From positions 61,414,250 to 61,478,249 of the forward strand of contig CM049318.1 in the NCBI GenBank assembly GCA_026874595.1: a stretch of DNA of 64,000 bases, written 5' to 3'. The DNA comes from Sipunculus nudus. Taxonomy: Eukaryota > Annelida > Sipuncula > Golfingiida > Sipunculidae. Positions 12,766-25,931 of the stretch are shown piece by piece. Each line of letters starts with the position of its first letter. The stretch's first letter is position 1. The translations under genes were made by a program, and so were the position numbers. The notes beneath the pieces were generated by a model. The model made no database searches, was not told the origin of the DNA, and was given only the letters and a program-made list of their open reading frames with translations.

Positions 12766-14459
12766 TTAAAATTTTCAGTTTCGTTGTATTATTTGAAATT
12801 TATTTAATTTTTCCCACTACCATGCAAAGGTTTAAAGTTATCAGTGTGATGCTTAGCTGGGCCTATAAACCACAAAGGAGGTCACCTAGAACCATATTTA
12901 CTACTGTGACGTATCCTTCATTAGTGTGTCCCAATCTAGTGCACTTCATGGGCCACAGGTGAACTATGCTTAAACCTGATTTAATGTGAAAACCATGAAA
13001 TAAATAAATCCACAATCAGCTTTTAGGACACAACCTCAGAAATTTCAATCCTGAATCCACATTTTGTTACCACATTAATGTCTTTGTGACTTCCCATAGA
13101 ATGTATAAAAAAAGTTTGTAGTAAATTTATGCTTATTTTTTGTTTATAATATGCAAATAAAAGCACAAAACCCATGTGCACACATATGCTAATGTCATAT
13201 GCATAAAAAATTGCTTCAAACATATGTGTGCATTAAAACTGGCAGATAACTGTGTGGTACAGTGAGTACGTGGATCTGGTAGTCAGTCCTTCACAAATGA
13301 CACTTACCAGCATAATTTGTCAGGAAACTGTAAGTTTACGTGCACCCAATGTGTGAAAATCATTCTTTGTGTGATTTAAACAAACATGTATATACTCTTT
13401 TGGACACATATTTAATTTACACACTTTACAGACTAATATGATTGATGTCACAGACACATGCAAGCATACTGATGTTTTCATGCACATGTATTTTGACTAT
13501 AATTAAATATCATTTAATTAAAAAAACTTTTATCTCTTTTTGATTATGAGATAGTGTAGCTGTCTAGTTGAGCACAGCCATCATGTCACCATTTGAACCC
13601 TTTACTATGGTCCAGCAACTGGTCATGTTGGCCTGGGTTGTATGGTAGAAGGCACTTTGCGTTACCGGTCGGTAATTTAGCGTCATCTCTGGCCATAAAT
13701 CATTCTTGAAAATTGAATTCCTAATGTGATACAGAGCCTGGTTGTTTACTTGGATTCACACGACCGGAGCCGTGCACCCTGCCTGCCTGTTCTGTTATTA
13801 TTCATCGGGCAAGTTCTAAACATATTTTCTATAGTCCATTCTGCGTGTGGGTGCCCGTTGAAGTTTGATGACTGCATGTTCTCTCAATTGTTATTATTAC
13901 TACACAGTGTTGCTCTAAACTAGATGAGAGACAAAAGCTGTATAGGGTATGAAAATCTTGATTACAAAGAACTACATCTATATAAATTATATTTAACAAC
14001 TTTCCTGATTCTTCTGAGTCTACAAGTCAAGCAATGTAATGTCTCCCATAGGTCTTTCTATCCCACATTGCTAGCTACATTTTTATTGATACACTAAAAA
14101 ACATACTTCTAAACAAACTGCACTCTGCTAACACTTAATACACTAAAGACAGAAGCTCTTGAATTTAGTAATTAATGCCTGTGACTAATAACCTTAACCA
14201 TTGGTAATTTTACAGGAATGTTGTAAAAATGAGACTACTTTCTTATGATAATGATTTTTTGGTATTTCTAAAACAAATGGAAGATATTTTTGAGATACAT
14301 CTTATTAGTAATATCGAGATAGTAATAACAAAGGGGCCCAATCACCTATAAAACATGTTTACTGGAAAAATAGCTTCTTCCCATTAAAATAAATCAGTAC
14401 CTGCCAAAATATTGCCTTGAAAACTTTGCTTGCTCTGTAAATAAGTGTTAAAAACAATG
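12766..14459. other. Intergenic or upstream intronic DNA
   Basis: No gene, element end or tandem repeat that I can support. Mostly AT-rich with short spurious frames. Confidence 0.5.
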
Positions 14460-14467
14460 GTCCGGGC

Positions 14468-15050
14468 TAGTGGTGGGAGTCGGTTCCTTTTTCATAATTG
14501 ATCATCCGTTTGAGCAAACCGATCGATGATCAATTAATAATTGGTTCAGGCAAATTTAAAGAAACATGCAGTTTTCTGTGAAACTGGACTTTCTTAACCT
14601 TGCCCGCATGTCTTAGTAATTCTATCTTAAGAAAAGAAGTTTTTGCTTTTTTTATATTTTCCTGTTATTAGTAAAATTTGCTTATAAAAAGTTTTATTTT
14701 AATTATTTATAATAATCAAGAATTTAACTACAATCCAGGACATCTACTTGCTGCATAGACCCGGAGAATTTATGGAGCATTTTAATGACATACTGCCTAT
14801 ATTGTGCAATGTACATCTCGTTACAAAACTCTCCCCTTATTCTGCAGCTCTGCCAGTTCACAGAGGTTTATTACGTCCTCTGTTCTCGCATCTACCCTGA
14901 TAAACTCAGTTACATACGGAAGTAATTTGGAAACAAAGACTCATTATCATGATTATGATGTAATCGATAGTTGCCTTTGGTAATCGAGCACCTGAAAGTG
15001 GCAGCAAACCGACTGACTTTCGATAAAACTTGATGATCGGCCCAACACTA
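14468..15050. mobile_element. hAT-type non-autonomous element
   Basis: Ends TAGTGGTGGG and CCCAACACTA (inverted, one mismatch), flanked by the perfect 8-bp direct repeat GTCCGGGC (14460-14467, 15051-15058), the duplication length of hAT transposons. Subterminal GATCATC/GATGATC words repeat at both ends. 583 bp with no coding capacity. Confidence 0.9.
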
Positions 15051-15647
15051 GTCCGGGCACAAGCAAAGGTGTCAACATAAACGAAGTGCATGGGGCCCTG
15101 TGCAGCGCACAGCCACAACACGTGTCAATCAGGAGATGCCCTGGCTGAATTGACCCAAAAAATGTAATACATGTTCCCGCTGGCTAAAACAACTAGCTAA
15201 ACAACACGTGTTGCCCCTCATAATTGGATCCACTGGTCATGCGGCCTTGTCATGGTAAACAGGACACAAATTGACTGTGTTTACCAACATGCAGACCCAT
15301 AACAAGGTGTTAAACAGCCATATGGGAGGAACTGAGACTATGTGCTGGGATGGTTTTGCTGGGAAACCTATGTGTAAAGCAAAACTGAACTGATAGTGTT
15401 AAAGAATAGGCATAATATTGCTCCTGTTAATATCCCTTTAAAATATGTCTCTATATATATACTGTCTTTGATATAGGCGTGTTTGATATGTTTTGTAATT
15501 TGATATGTATCAGTGTGTGATATATTCTGTATATTGATATGAATCAGTGCTGTTGTGCTGTATATTATTTGAAGCATTCTCTGCTTTGCTTCTCTGTGAT
15601 GTCTACTGCAATCAGATTTGGTCTGTGTAGAGGAATACAATACAGTC

Positions 15648-15911
15648 CAGGGCTCAACATTAGCAGTTAACAGCTTGCCCGGGGCAAGTGAAAGTTCCAA
15701 AAAATAGTGGGAGGGCAACTAAAAGTCACCTCCTACTTGCCCAGTTGGTCCAACATAAACCTTTATTCAAAGGCCTGAAAAAGGATGATTGTATTCTTAA
15801 ATACTAGCAATGATTTTTGTAGGGCAAGTAAAAATTCATGTAGGGCAAGTTAAAGCTAGATGTTATTTGCCTGACTGAGCAAGTACTTTCAAAAGTTAAC
15901 ATCGAGCCCTG
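15648..15911. mobile_element. Small terminal-inverted-repeat element (MITE)
   Basis: Ends CAGGGCTCAACATTA and TTAACATCGAGCCCTG, flanked by a 5-bp direct repeat CAGTC (15643-15647, 15912-15916). The interior is rich in TTGCCC/GGGCAAGT words in both orientations. The termini resemble some hAT MITEs but the duplication is not the usual 8 bp, so class is uncertain. Confidence 0.7.
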
Positions 15912-16039
15912 CAGTCATATAATATCATACAATAGTGCATCGTTGCCATACTAAACATGGAAAAAAACAGGACCAAAATTGACTGAACTCTCTCTCTTGT
16001 GTAATGAGAAAAAAAGTTACATAACATGCACTAATATAT

Positions 16040-16172
16040 TAGGGAGAGACAGAGACAGAAGGAGAGAGAGAGAGAGATAAAATAAAGAAAAAAAAGGAGA
16101 AGAGACAGATGGAGACAGACAAACAAGAAATGAGAACACAAATGAGAAAGAATAAGAATGAGCTCTAGAGAA

Positions 16173-16203
<31 letters not shown>

Positions 16204-16320
16204 AAGGAAAAGAAAAAAGAAAGAGAGAAAGAAGGAAGAGAAATAGAGAAAATAAAAATGAGAAGAAGAGAGAAAAAAGAAAAAGAAAGAATGGGACACT
16301 ACACACACAAATAGAGAAAA
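16040..16320. repeat. Purine-rich (GA) low-complexity tract
   Basis: About 280 bp almost entirely A and G on the + strand (GAGAGAG, GAAAAAG runs) with few pyrimidines. The minus-strand frame of Phe/Leu/Ser across it is a composition artefact. Confidence 0.9.
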
Positions 16321-16330
16321 CAAAACCCAC

Positions 16331-17473
16331 TGTATGATGGTATTGGATCAGATCTTGATGTGGAATGAGTAACTGAAGTCTTTATGGAATTCTGTCCTTT
16401 CATAGGAAGAAATTTATATCAGTAAACTGTAAACAGTCTGGCTTTTCCTAATACCTTTTTATAATAATATGGTTAGACTCTAGTGTAGATATTGTAGCTC
16501 ATTCTATAAAATGTCATTGTACAAACCTTTAGGTGTCTGACTAAATGCACCAGTCAGGCCTTGGTTCACATGAAGTCATAACCCCAGGTTAGCATGTGCT
16601 GCCCTGTAGTGGAGAACTATTGTACTATTATGTCAAGTTCACTGACATCCTATACATACATCATCACTTGCTGCAGTAAAATGCAGTTAAATTCTGCTGT
16701 TATTGTTTTTTTTTGTGAATTTTCCATGAAATTAATTTTCCTTCAGAATTATAATGTAGTTTTCAGACAATCACAGATGTTTCACTGATAAGCACTACTA
16801 CAAGCAATAAGTTAAAATAACCCAGAATCAAAACAATCCAGATTTTTTTTTTAACTTTTAGGAATAGGAGTTGATGTATATAACTTGACCAATTAAGGAT
16901 GTATATACATACTGGCAAGCCCCTTTCTGTGTTATATTGGCCACATGAAAAACACTTTTTATTTACTTTTATTTATTTTCTGTTCCCAGACTTTTTGGTA
17001 AAGATAATACTTGCACAAATTGACCCTAAAATTTCAATTATAAACTGAACCACCATAAGCAAAGGAGATATTTCACTCTTTCCATACTGTGGATATCTTT
17101 TCTTTCATGAAGGTTTCATGCTATATTTGAGAAAGTGAAATTATAGAGAAAATAAATTTAAATGATTAAGATGCTCAATTTGTACCATTGAATAGTCTGT
17201 TATACATAAACTGTTCCATTAGCATCTCATACACACTTGCTATGCCTGTTTTGTTGAATTAAGAGGCAGATAGATAAATGTAATAAATAAGATTGGATCT
17301 ATTATATAGTGTCTGTCAGCAATTAATGACAACAGTTTTTACTTGCTTAATTTTCTATTGGATTCTCTTTATACATTCATGTAGGTTTTCTATATGGTGA
17401 TATTGCAAAACTCGAACTCTCACCAAACACTGACTATATGAAAATCGTAAACATTATTCATGGAATTATATAA
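16331..17473. other. Sequence without recognisable features
   Basis: AT-rich; no exon or repeat family that I can support. Confidence 0.5.
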
Positions 17474-17550
17474 GTGGTGTGCCAATTAATTAATTAAATC
17501 AATGATTGGTCATTTTCTTTCAAAATCGATTAAATCATTTGCTATATATA
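17474..17550. repeat. Dispersed duplicate of 19538-19607
   Basis: GTGGTGTGCCAATTAATTAA then TGATTGGTCATTTTCTTTCA aligns with 19538-19607. The copies diverge exactly where the family B element starts in the second, so this may represent the pre-insertion sequence. Confidence 0.7.
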
Positions 17551-17855
17551 ATCAGTTATTATGTTAACGATTATGTATGCACATACAAAGAATCTTACAT
17601 TAGTGTGTCAGAGATATACCAACACAAAGTAATGAACAGCGTCAAAACAGAACCTTGCGCAGCCAACGATCATCGGACAGCATGTTGACCTTGGATGTGG
17701 GTGGATTAAGGGTTTCATTATGAAAATCAATGTACATGTCAGAATACGTGGTCAGTATTTTATTTTCAAACATTGATTATGATTTTAAAACCAATACCTA
17801 CCACTATATAATATAAAGTCAACCAAAGTATATTTCCTGTCTTTGTACCCAGATT

Positions 17856-18066
17856 CCAGGGGTGAAACCAGGAATTATGAAAGGGGGGGTTTCAACCCAG
17901 AAGGACTAATGACAAAGGCTGAGAAAGGTCCTCATGTCCGGAAAAGGGGGTCCAAGTGGAGAAAATTTGGCTGAAACCCTTTAAAAAAGGTTGTGGCAGC
18001 TGAAAAAGGGGTAGAGGGGTTCTGGAACCCCCCCCCCCCCCCCCCCCCCCCCGGGTCCACCTCTGG
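17856..18066. mobile_element. Small terminal-inverted-repeat element with poly-C
   Basis: Ends CCAGGGGTGAAACCAGG and CCGGGTCCACCTCTGG are imperfect inverse copies over about 16 bp. Contains GGGGGGG and C(22+) homopolymers. No clear target duplication. Confidence 0.55.
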
Positions 18067-18227
18067 GTTCACCAATGTCTTGTGTTTGGCCATGAAATAA
18101 CTGGGACATTCACTTAGATTATGTAGGTTTTAGTACTGTCCCTGTTTGTTCAAATGCATTATTCAATTGAAGTTACCTGTTCAGGAACACAACTTGACTT
18201 ACTCAATGTACACATATATATAAACAG

Positions 18228-19280
18228 AACCTTGAACTGTGGAGAACATTCTGGTCAACAAGTTTAGTACCAGTGAAGCAAGGTGAATGTAAATAGCACA
18301 TTTCTTATGTACATATCAAACAGATTTATCTCATGTACTTTACAGTTTTTATACATCCATCTATGATGAGGACATATTATAGTATAAACCCACAGTATGT
18401 CCGTCCGTTAACTTTTAAGTGTTGGCATGATAACTTACCAATACTTCAGGGGCCTTTTGGCAAAACTCACCATAACTACTGACATATAGATTATCTCATC
18501 CAAGTTTGATTATAGGGTTCAGAGGTCACTAGGCTACTTTTCAGTGTTGTCACAATATTTCAACAGGAATATGATGGATATTTATAAAACTCAACAGAAG
18601 TATTAATTAATAGAACTGTAAGTTCAATTTCCAGCAAAATCCATGAATATTTAAAGAGGTCAGAGGGGATCAGACTTTGGTGGCACTGTGATGACTTATA
18701 AAAATCTGATGATTATTAATGAAACTCATTATAAATATTAATATATTATAAATATTAATCCATACAGTTTCTCACCTGAATTTAATTCTTTGCAAATTTC
18801 ATGCATTTTTAATAAGACCACAGGTCACAAGACATAAGACCAGCATATCATGCAAGTTTGCGTTCTCTTGTGTATCTCCTGGTTAATCCTGTGGTGTGCC
18901 AGATATTAAATTACTTTCAGTGAAGGGTTCATGACAAAAAGACACAATATGTAACATTGCTGATAATTATATGAGTGTTAAAGGTTATTATAACAAGTGA
19001 ATCAGAGATGTATGGTTAGAAACCATGGGTTGATCACTGAAGATAGCCAGGTTTAAGTCTTAAACCTGTATATATGGGAGAAAATTGTTCAACATAGGAT
19101 ATGGGAGAAAGCTTCAAATCCTATGTGTATGTGTGTATGTATGAAACAGCCCAGGTTCAAGCAGCAGTGTGTCACTTGTTGATCAATTCAGACAGAACCT
19201 TGAACTTTGGAGAACCATTTGGTTTACAAGTTTTTACCAGTGAAGCCAGATAAAGTGATTTTCATTTTTTGTATGTACAT
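18228..19280. repeat. Old duplication pair and degraded repeat interior
   Basis: 18228-18310 and 19195-19280 share CAGAACCTTGAACT, GGAGAAC, CCAGTGAAGC and GTACATAT. Between them, 18350-18990 holds TGTCCGTCCGTTAAC and AGAGGTCA blocks like those of Helitron-like interiors, without recognisable ends. Confidence 0.55.
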
Positions 19281-19607
19281 ATATTTAGCTCAGCTGACAT
19301 GTTCTGTGGTGTGCGGGTTATTAATTACCTAATTACAGAGTCCAGGACAAAAAGATTGTGGCCGCATATCAGTGTTGTGTTATTGCAGATATAAGAATGT
19401 GCGTCAAATGTTCTAATAACACGTGAATGTAAGTAAGCAGCTGTTGCCTGATCACTGAAGAGAGTGAGGGTCAAGGGTTGAGTTGGGCTCCTTGCAGCCA
19501 TGAAGCTAAAATTGAATTTCTGTGCATATAAATAATTGTGGTGTGCCGATTAAGCAAATAAATTGATGATTGGTCCTTTTCTTTCAAAATCATTTAAATC
19601 AATTGCA

Positions 19608-20330
19608 TTTTTAGCTCAGCTGACTAAAAGTCATCTGAGCTATAGCCGTGGTCCATTTTCTGTCCATCTGTCAATCCATCTGTCGTGCCATCCATCCGTC
19701 CGTAGATGTGTCACGTTTTGAAACTGTAAGACCTAGGAATCCAAAATTCTGCATAATGTTAGATGTCCCCAAGATCTCCTACCAAGCCGAAAACTGGGTC
19801 TTTGCGACTTTGTTCCTTTGAGAAATTAAGGAAAAACCACAAATTTTTATTAAAAACCTATTTTCACACTTCAGGACTGCCTGATATCAAAACTACTCAT
19901 CTGTTTTTCTTCATATTCCAATAAATATTCCTCTGTATTGTTCCTATGTACATGCCAGAAATTAAGTCTGTTAAGTATCATTTCTTTAAGTTATGGGCCC
20001 AAACATAATGGACTTTGTAAAAAATCAGGAAAATATTTACTCACTAAACATGAAAACTTTTGAAACTTGTGTCTGTTTTCCCAAGTATATAACTATGTTT
20101 AATTAAGATTCAATTTTTTACCCAAAATTAGATCTAAATTTTGTAAATTTTAAAGTTATTAGCATAAAAATAAAATCAGTACCTTAAATTATGCCCAACT
20201 TTGACCATGGCATTTTTTTTCTGTAAGTACCATCAATTTAATTTTCACAGCATGTAAACATAAGTATTTAATTTGTTTTAATATGAAATTTGAAAATAAA
20301 AGCCTAAAAAATTAGGCTAGTTATTGATTT
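19608..20330 (+). mobile_element. Family B Helitron-like element, 3' end not found
   Basis: Left hairpin TAGCTCAGCTGAC / GTCATCTGAGCTA (one mismatch), then GTGGTCCATT, a TCCATCCGTCCGT pyrimidine run and interior blocks (ACGTTTTGAAACTGT, TTCCTTTGAGA) shared with 23047. The left boundary is supported by a related sequence at 17474-17550 that shares the flank and diverges where the element begins. No terminal palindrome follows. Confidence 0.75.
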
Positions 20331-20624
20331 TTTTTCTTGAGGCTCTATTGTAGTCATTTACTTTGATTACAGATTACAGATGCAGGGTCCCACTCAAGGT
20401 CACTGGAAGTCAGCTTTGCCAGGGTTTCTGATTTGTTACAGTCACTAGGGGAGATCCCCTGCTGTGACAGGTGTACAGTTATTCTCAAATCACCACCCCA
20501 ATCCCCCCCCCTGCAAACCAAACCCACCAAGTGTTATGCAGTGATTGATATTGTTTCAACTGTATCTCCTTGATTGAAATGCTGTTTCCACTCCAGTATA
20601 CAAAAACTCTGCTTGAAAAAGTAA

Positions 20625-22974
20625 TTGTATCCCCAGACAAAGTCGGGGGATACTATGTTTTCATACCGGTCCCCCCGCCGCCGCCGCCACCGCCGCCGCA
20701 TATGAATCTTGTTGGCACGATAACCCAAAAAATATTTCATGGAACTTTACCAAACTTGGTATATGTATAGATATGTGTAAGAGGACGACGCCTATTCAAA
20801 ATGAGGTCATGACCTTTACTAGGAGAGTGTCCTTGACCTTGAATAGGTCCAATTTTGGGGAAAATCCCACAAATTCTTTAATATCTCAAGAAATCTTGCA
20901 TGAATTTATCCCAAAATCAAGTTGATGGAAGATCATGGATAGGGTTGTCATGTTCCAGAAACTGGTGGCGCCACCTATTATTCTTTACTTGTTTTCGTGC
21001 CGTTTAATACCCCCAAAATTCCCACCTTACAGCATTGTGAGCATTATAAGTCAAAAACTAATGGACAGATTTCTTTTATATTATGCATATACATAGGTAT
21101 GGGTTATGGGATGATGCTTATTTAAATTGGGGTCATGACCTTTCCTATGATAGTGGCCTTGACCTTGAATATTGCCATATATGGTGAAAATCACACACCT
21201 CTTATGATATCTCCAGTGTTGATAGCCATATGGATTTCAAACATGACTTATGTATGGCCCACCACTAAAGTAAGAACCCTATAGTTTCTAGGGTCATGAG
21301 GTCAAAGGTCAAGGTCACTGGACTGGCCTTTTAAAAGATACTGTGGATGCATTTTAAGCCAAACTTTCATCCCAGGTCTTCCATCTTGAATATATAGCTC
21401 ACTTGCCAATAGTGGATGATCCATATAAATTTTGGGGTCACAAGGTCAAAGGTCAAGGCCACAGGAGCTATCTGTCCAAAAATTAGTTTCTGGATGATAA
21501 TTCCTGCTTTTATTGATGTACTGATTTCAAACTTGACTTATATATGTCCCATTGAAAAAGCAAGACTCCAATTGATTTTGGGGTCATGAGGTCAAAGGTC
21601 AAGGTCACAGGACATCTTTAAAAAGATTGTGGATGCATTTTCAGACAAACAATTCATCTCAGAACTTTCATCTTGCACATATAAGTCATCTGCCAATAGA
21701 GGAAGACCCCTATCAGTTTTGAGGTCACAAGGTCAAAGGTGAAGGTCACAGGAGCCATCTGTCCAAAAATTAGTTTCTGGATGATAATTCCTGCTTTTAT
21801 TGATGTATGGATTTCAAACTTGACTTATATATGTCCCATTGGAAAAGCAAGACCCAAATTGATTTTGGGGTCATGAGGTCAAAGGTCAAGGTCACATCTT
21901 TAAAAAGATGTGGATGCATTTTCAGCCAAACATTACATCTCAGATCTTTCATCTTGCATATATAGTTAACCTGCCAAGAGAGGAAGAACCCTATCAATTT
22001 TGAGGTCACAAGGTCAAAGGTGAAAGTCACAGGAGCCATCTGTCCAAAAATTAGTTTCTGGATGAAAATTCCTTCTTTTACTGATGTATGGATTTCAAAC
22101 TTGGCTTTGTTATTGACCCATTAGAAAAGCAAGACCCAAATTGATTTTGGGGTCATGAGGTCAAAGGTCAAGGTCACAGGAAACCTCTTTAAAAAGATTG
22201 TGGATGCATTTTCAGCCAAACAATTCATCTCAGATCTTTCCTCTTGCACATATAGTTCACCTGCCAAGAGTGGAAGACCCCTATCAATTTTGAGGTCACA
22301 AGGTCAAAGATGAAGGTCACAGGAGCCATATGTCCAAAAATAAGTTTCTGGATGATAATTCCTGCTTTTATTGATGTATGGATTTCTAACTTGACTTGTA
22401 TATGTCCCATTGGAAAAGTAAGACCAAAATTGATTTTGGGGTTATGAGATCAAAGGTCAAGGTCAAAGGACACATCTGTAAAAAGGTCAAGGTCACAGGA
22501 CACATCTTTAAAAAGATGTGGATGCATTTTTTCAGCCAAACATTTCATCTCATATCTTTCATCTTGCACATATAGTTCTCCTGCCAAGAGAGGAAGAACA
22601 CTATCAATTTTGAGGTCACAAGGTCAAAGGTGAAGGTCACAGGAGCCATCTGTTCAAAAATAAGTTTCTGGATGATAATTCCTGCTTTATTGATGTATAG
22701 ATTTCAAACTTGACTTGCATATGTCCCATTGGAAAAGCAAGACCCAAATTGATTTTGGGGTTATGAGATCAAAGGTCAGGGTCACAGGACACATCTGTAA
22801 AAAGATCAAGGTCACAGGACCAACATCTTCAACAAGATTGTGGATCGTTAGATGGAATAAACAATAAATATGCCAAGTGTCAGTATATGCTGCTAAAAAT
22901 GGGGGTCTGTTCTTGTAGGAGGGGGGCCTACGCTGGGGATAAGCTGGCACCTGCGGTGCCAAGAAATGTCTAGT
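20625..22974 (+). mobile_element. Family A Helitron-like element, second long copy
   Basis: Left end and first 1.3 kb nearly identical to the copy at 39080, as is the last 300 bp. It has about five satellite monomers rather than nine. The inverse motif at the right is damaged (CGCTGGGGATAAGC) but the hairpin (about 22945-22961) and CTAG|TT remain. The CCG run is shorter and interrupted by CCA. Flanked on both sides by family B elements (19608, 23047). Confidence 0.9.
20804..20815. promoter_or_regulatory. Inverted half-site palindrome AGGTCATGACCT in family A element
   Basis: A perfect 12-bp palindrome of AGGTCA with no spacer, the sequence known as the idealised palindromic thyroid hormone response element (TREpal). 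It is followed 14 bp later by TTGACCTTGA, two abutting half-sites on the other strand. The same arrangement is in the copies at 39080 and 46612. Motif match only; no evidence of use. Confidence 0.5.
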
Positions 22975-23046
22975 TCAAGGTGTAATCCAGAAGATGCAAT
23001 GTTGTATTAATGTAGCATTTTTAAAGAAATCAGTTTTCTTTTAAAT

Positions 23047-23745
23047 GATTTTTTAGCTCAGCTGACTATAAGTCATCTGAGCTATAGTCGTGGTCCATTG
23101 TCCGTCGTCCGGCCGTCCGGCCGTTAACAGGGCACGTTTTGAAACTGTTGGACCTACAATTCCAAAATTTTTCATATTATTAGATGTCCCAATAGTCTCC
23201 TCCCATACCGAAAATTGGGTCATTAGGACTTCGTTCCTTTGAGACATTAAGGAAAAACCTCCGTTTTCCATAAAAAAGCCATTGTTATACACTTCAAGGC
23301 TGTCTAATATCAAAACCACTGATCTGTTTTTGATCATATTTTGTATTTATATTCTTCCATACGTTTTCTATGAACATACAAAAAAATTAGATCAGTGTTG
23401 GGTATTATTTTGAAGTTATGGGCCAAAATATAATGCAATTTTTAAAAAATCAGGAAATATATTTACTCACCTAACATGAGAATTACTGAAGCTAGAGACT
23501 TTTTTTCAGGAATATAACTTTATTTAATCAAGATTTCTTGTTTTGACCCAAAATTAGATCTGAATTTTTAATTTTTTTCAAGTTATTAGCATAAATAAAA
23601 AATCAATACCTTACATTTTGTCTAACTTTGGCAATGGAACGTTTTTTCCCTGTAAGCACTGTTGATTTAATTTTCACAGCATATATACACAAGGATTTAA
23701 TCTTTAAAAATCTGAAATTTCAAAGGAATTGATTGAAAAGAGTAG
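23047..23745 (+). mobile_element. Family B Helitron-like element, 3' end not found
   Basis: Left hairpin as at 19608, with a GTCC/GGCCGTCC run at 23100-23125. Aligns with 19608-20330 along most of its length, including TCAAAACCACTGATCTGTTT. Starts about 70 bp after the right end of the family A element. Confidence 0.75.
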
Positions 23746-24376
23746 CTTTTATTTAAGTTTTCATACACCATGTCAAGTGTTGTTTACATCTAGCCCACCT
23801 AGTAGTACAGCCTTCACTTGCATTATGTAACCCACCCCAGGCAGCTTGCCTTTGCTTAGCTTGGCCACTACCAGCAGACTTCCCCTCTGCCCTGCACCCC
23901 CCCCCCCGATGGTGCATAAACTTGATGACTGTAATTATTATCTGTATTTGATTCATTCTTATTCTAGGCTATGCTACATTTTAGATTTTGTATTGTACCA
24001 CCAGGGTTACAATGATTAAAGTGCACATTTAATTGTGTCCATAAAGTGGTGTATTGCTATGAAAGTGTGGATGTTCATCAGATAAGTAATTCCTTACTTC
24101 AGAAGAGTAAAAACTTCACCAGGTGTGAAATTGACTATTAATTCCAGTAATAAATTAAAGCTGAGATAGTAATTAGCACAGTGATATTTTTTGTCGATCA
24201 TTCAACCAACAGTGTGTATACTTTATTTTAAAAAAAATGTTTGATTTTATCAAATTTACTGAATCTTTTATTTTATCTTGGTGAATGAAATTAAGCATAT
24301 ACTGAAAACTCCAATGTGCAAAATTTTTTAATAGTGATTCAAGGAATAATCTTGTAGATGCCATGTTGGGACATTA

Positions 24377-25700
24377 TTGTATCCCCAGACAAAGTCGGGA
24401 TACTATGGTTTCACGACGGTCCTGCCGCCGCCGCAGAAAAACCTTGTGAGCGGGATAACTCAAAAAATATTTCACTGATCTTTTTCAAACTTTACATTTG
24501 TATAGATATAGGTAAGGGGACGAAGCCTATTTAAAATGGGGTCATGACCTATGCTAGGAGAGTGACCTTGACCTTGAATAGGTCCATTTTTGCTGAAAAT
24601 AACACAAATTCTTAAATATCTCAAGTTAGCTTGCATAGACTGGTCCAAAAATCAAGGTGACCGAAGATCTTGGATAGCCTTGTGATATACCGGAAACAGG
24701 TGGCACCACCTGTTATCCTTTTCTTGTTTTTACACCTTTTAATACCCCCATAATTGCCACTTGACAGTACTGTAAGCATTATAAGTCAAAAACTAATGGA
24801 CAGATTTCTTTCATATTATGCACATGTAGAGAGATGGGTTATGGGATGAGGTCTATTTACATTTGGGTCATGACCTTTACCATGAGAGTGGCCTTGACCT
24901 TTAATGTGTCCATATTTGGTGAAAATCACACACCTCTTATGATATCTCCAGTGTTGATAGCCATATGGATTTCAAACATGACTTATGTATGGCCCACCAT
25001 TAAAGTAAGAACCCTATAGGTTCTAGGGTCATGAGGTCAAAAGTCAAGGTCACTGGACCTGCATCTTAAAAGATACTGTGGATGCATTTTAAGCCAAACT
25101 TTCATCCCAGGTCTTCCATCTTGAATATAATGCTCACTTGCCAATAGTGGATGATTTTAGGGTCACAAGGTCAAAGGTCAAGGCCACAGGAGCTATCTGT
25201 CCAAAAATTAGTTTCTGGATGATAATTCCTGCTTTTATTGATGTAGACTCCAGTTGATTTTGGGGTCATGAGGTCAAAGGTCAAGGTCACAGGACACATC
25301 TTTAAAAAAGATTGAGGATGCATTTTCAGCCAAACATTTCATCTCAGACCTTTCATCTTGCACATTCATCTGCGAATAGAGGAAGTCCCCTATCAATTTA
25401 GAGGTCACAAGGTCGAAGGTGAAGGTCACAGGAGCCATCTGTCCAAAAATTAGTTTCTGGATGATAATTCCTGCTTTTATTGAAAAAGCAAGACCCCAAT
25501 TGATTTTGGGGTCATGAGGTCAAAGGTCATGGTCACAGGACCAACATCTTCAAAAAGATTGTGGATTGATAGATGGAAGAAACAGTAATTGCTTGCCAAG
25601 TGTCAGTATATGCTCCTAAAAATGGGGGCCTATTCTTAAAGGGGGGGCCGTACTATGTCTGGGGATTCTCTGGCACCTGCGGTGCAAAGAAATGTCTAGT
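24377..25700 (+). mobile_element. Family A Helitron-like element, short diverged copy
   Basis: Left TTGTATCCCCAGAC, CCG run of about three, 5' region more diverged than in the other two upstream copies, about two full satellite monomers plus partial ones with internal deletions. Inverse motif GTCTGGGGATTC, hairpin partly broken (GGCACC...GGTGCA), terminus CTAG|TT. Confidence 0.88.
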
Positions 25701-25791
25701 TTTCTTTTAAATTCAGCTTAAACATTTGTGATTTAAAAATAACAAAAATATATGTGTATGCATAATATGACCCAATATGAGCTACACTCTC

Positions 25792-25931
25792 GATATATAA
25801 TGATTGCAACTTTTGCAACAATTCTAATATTTTAACTTATATTTTCTGTTTTTTTACTCTGGATATATAATGATTGCAACTTTTGCAACAATTCTAATAT
25901 TTTAACTTATATTATCAGTTTTTTTTATTAA
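25792..25931. repeat. 70-bp tandem duplication, nearly perfect
   Basis: Two units of GATATATAATGATTGCAACT followed by TTTGCAACAATTCTAATATT, offset 70 bp, with differences only near the unit end. Confidence 0.93.

Noticed and set aside
16031-16330. Minus-strand Phe/Leu/Ser-rich frame resembling membrane segments
   Set aside because: Pure composition effect of the GA tract.
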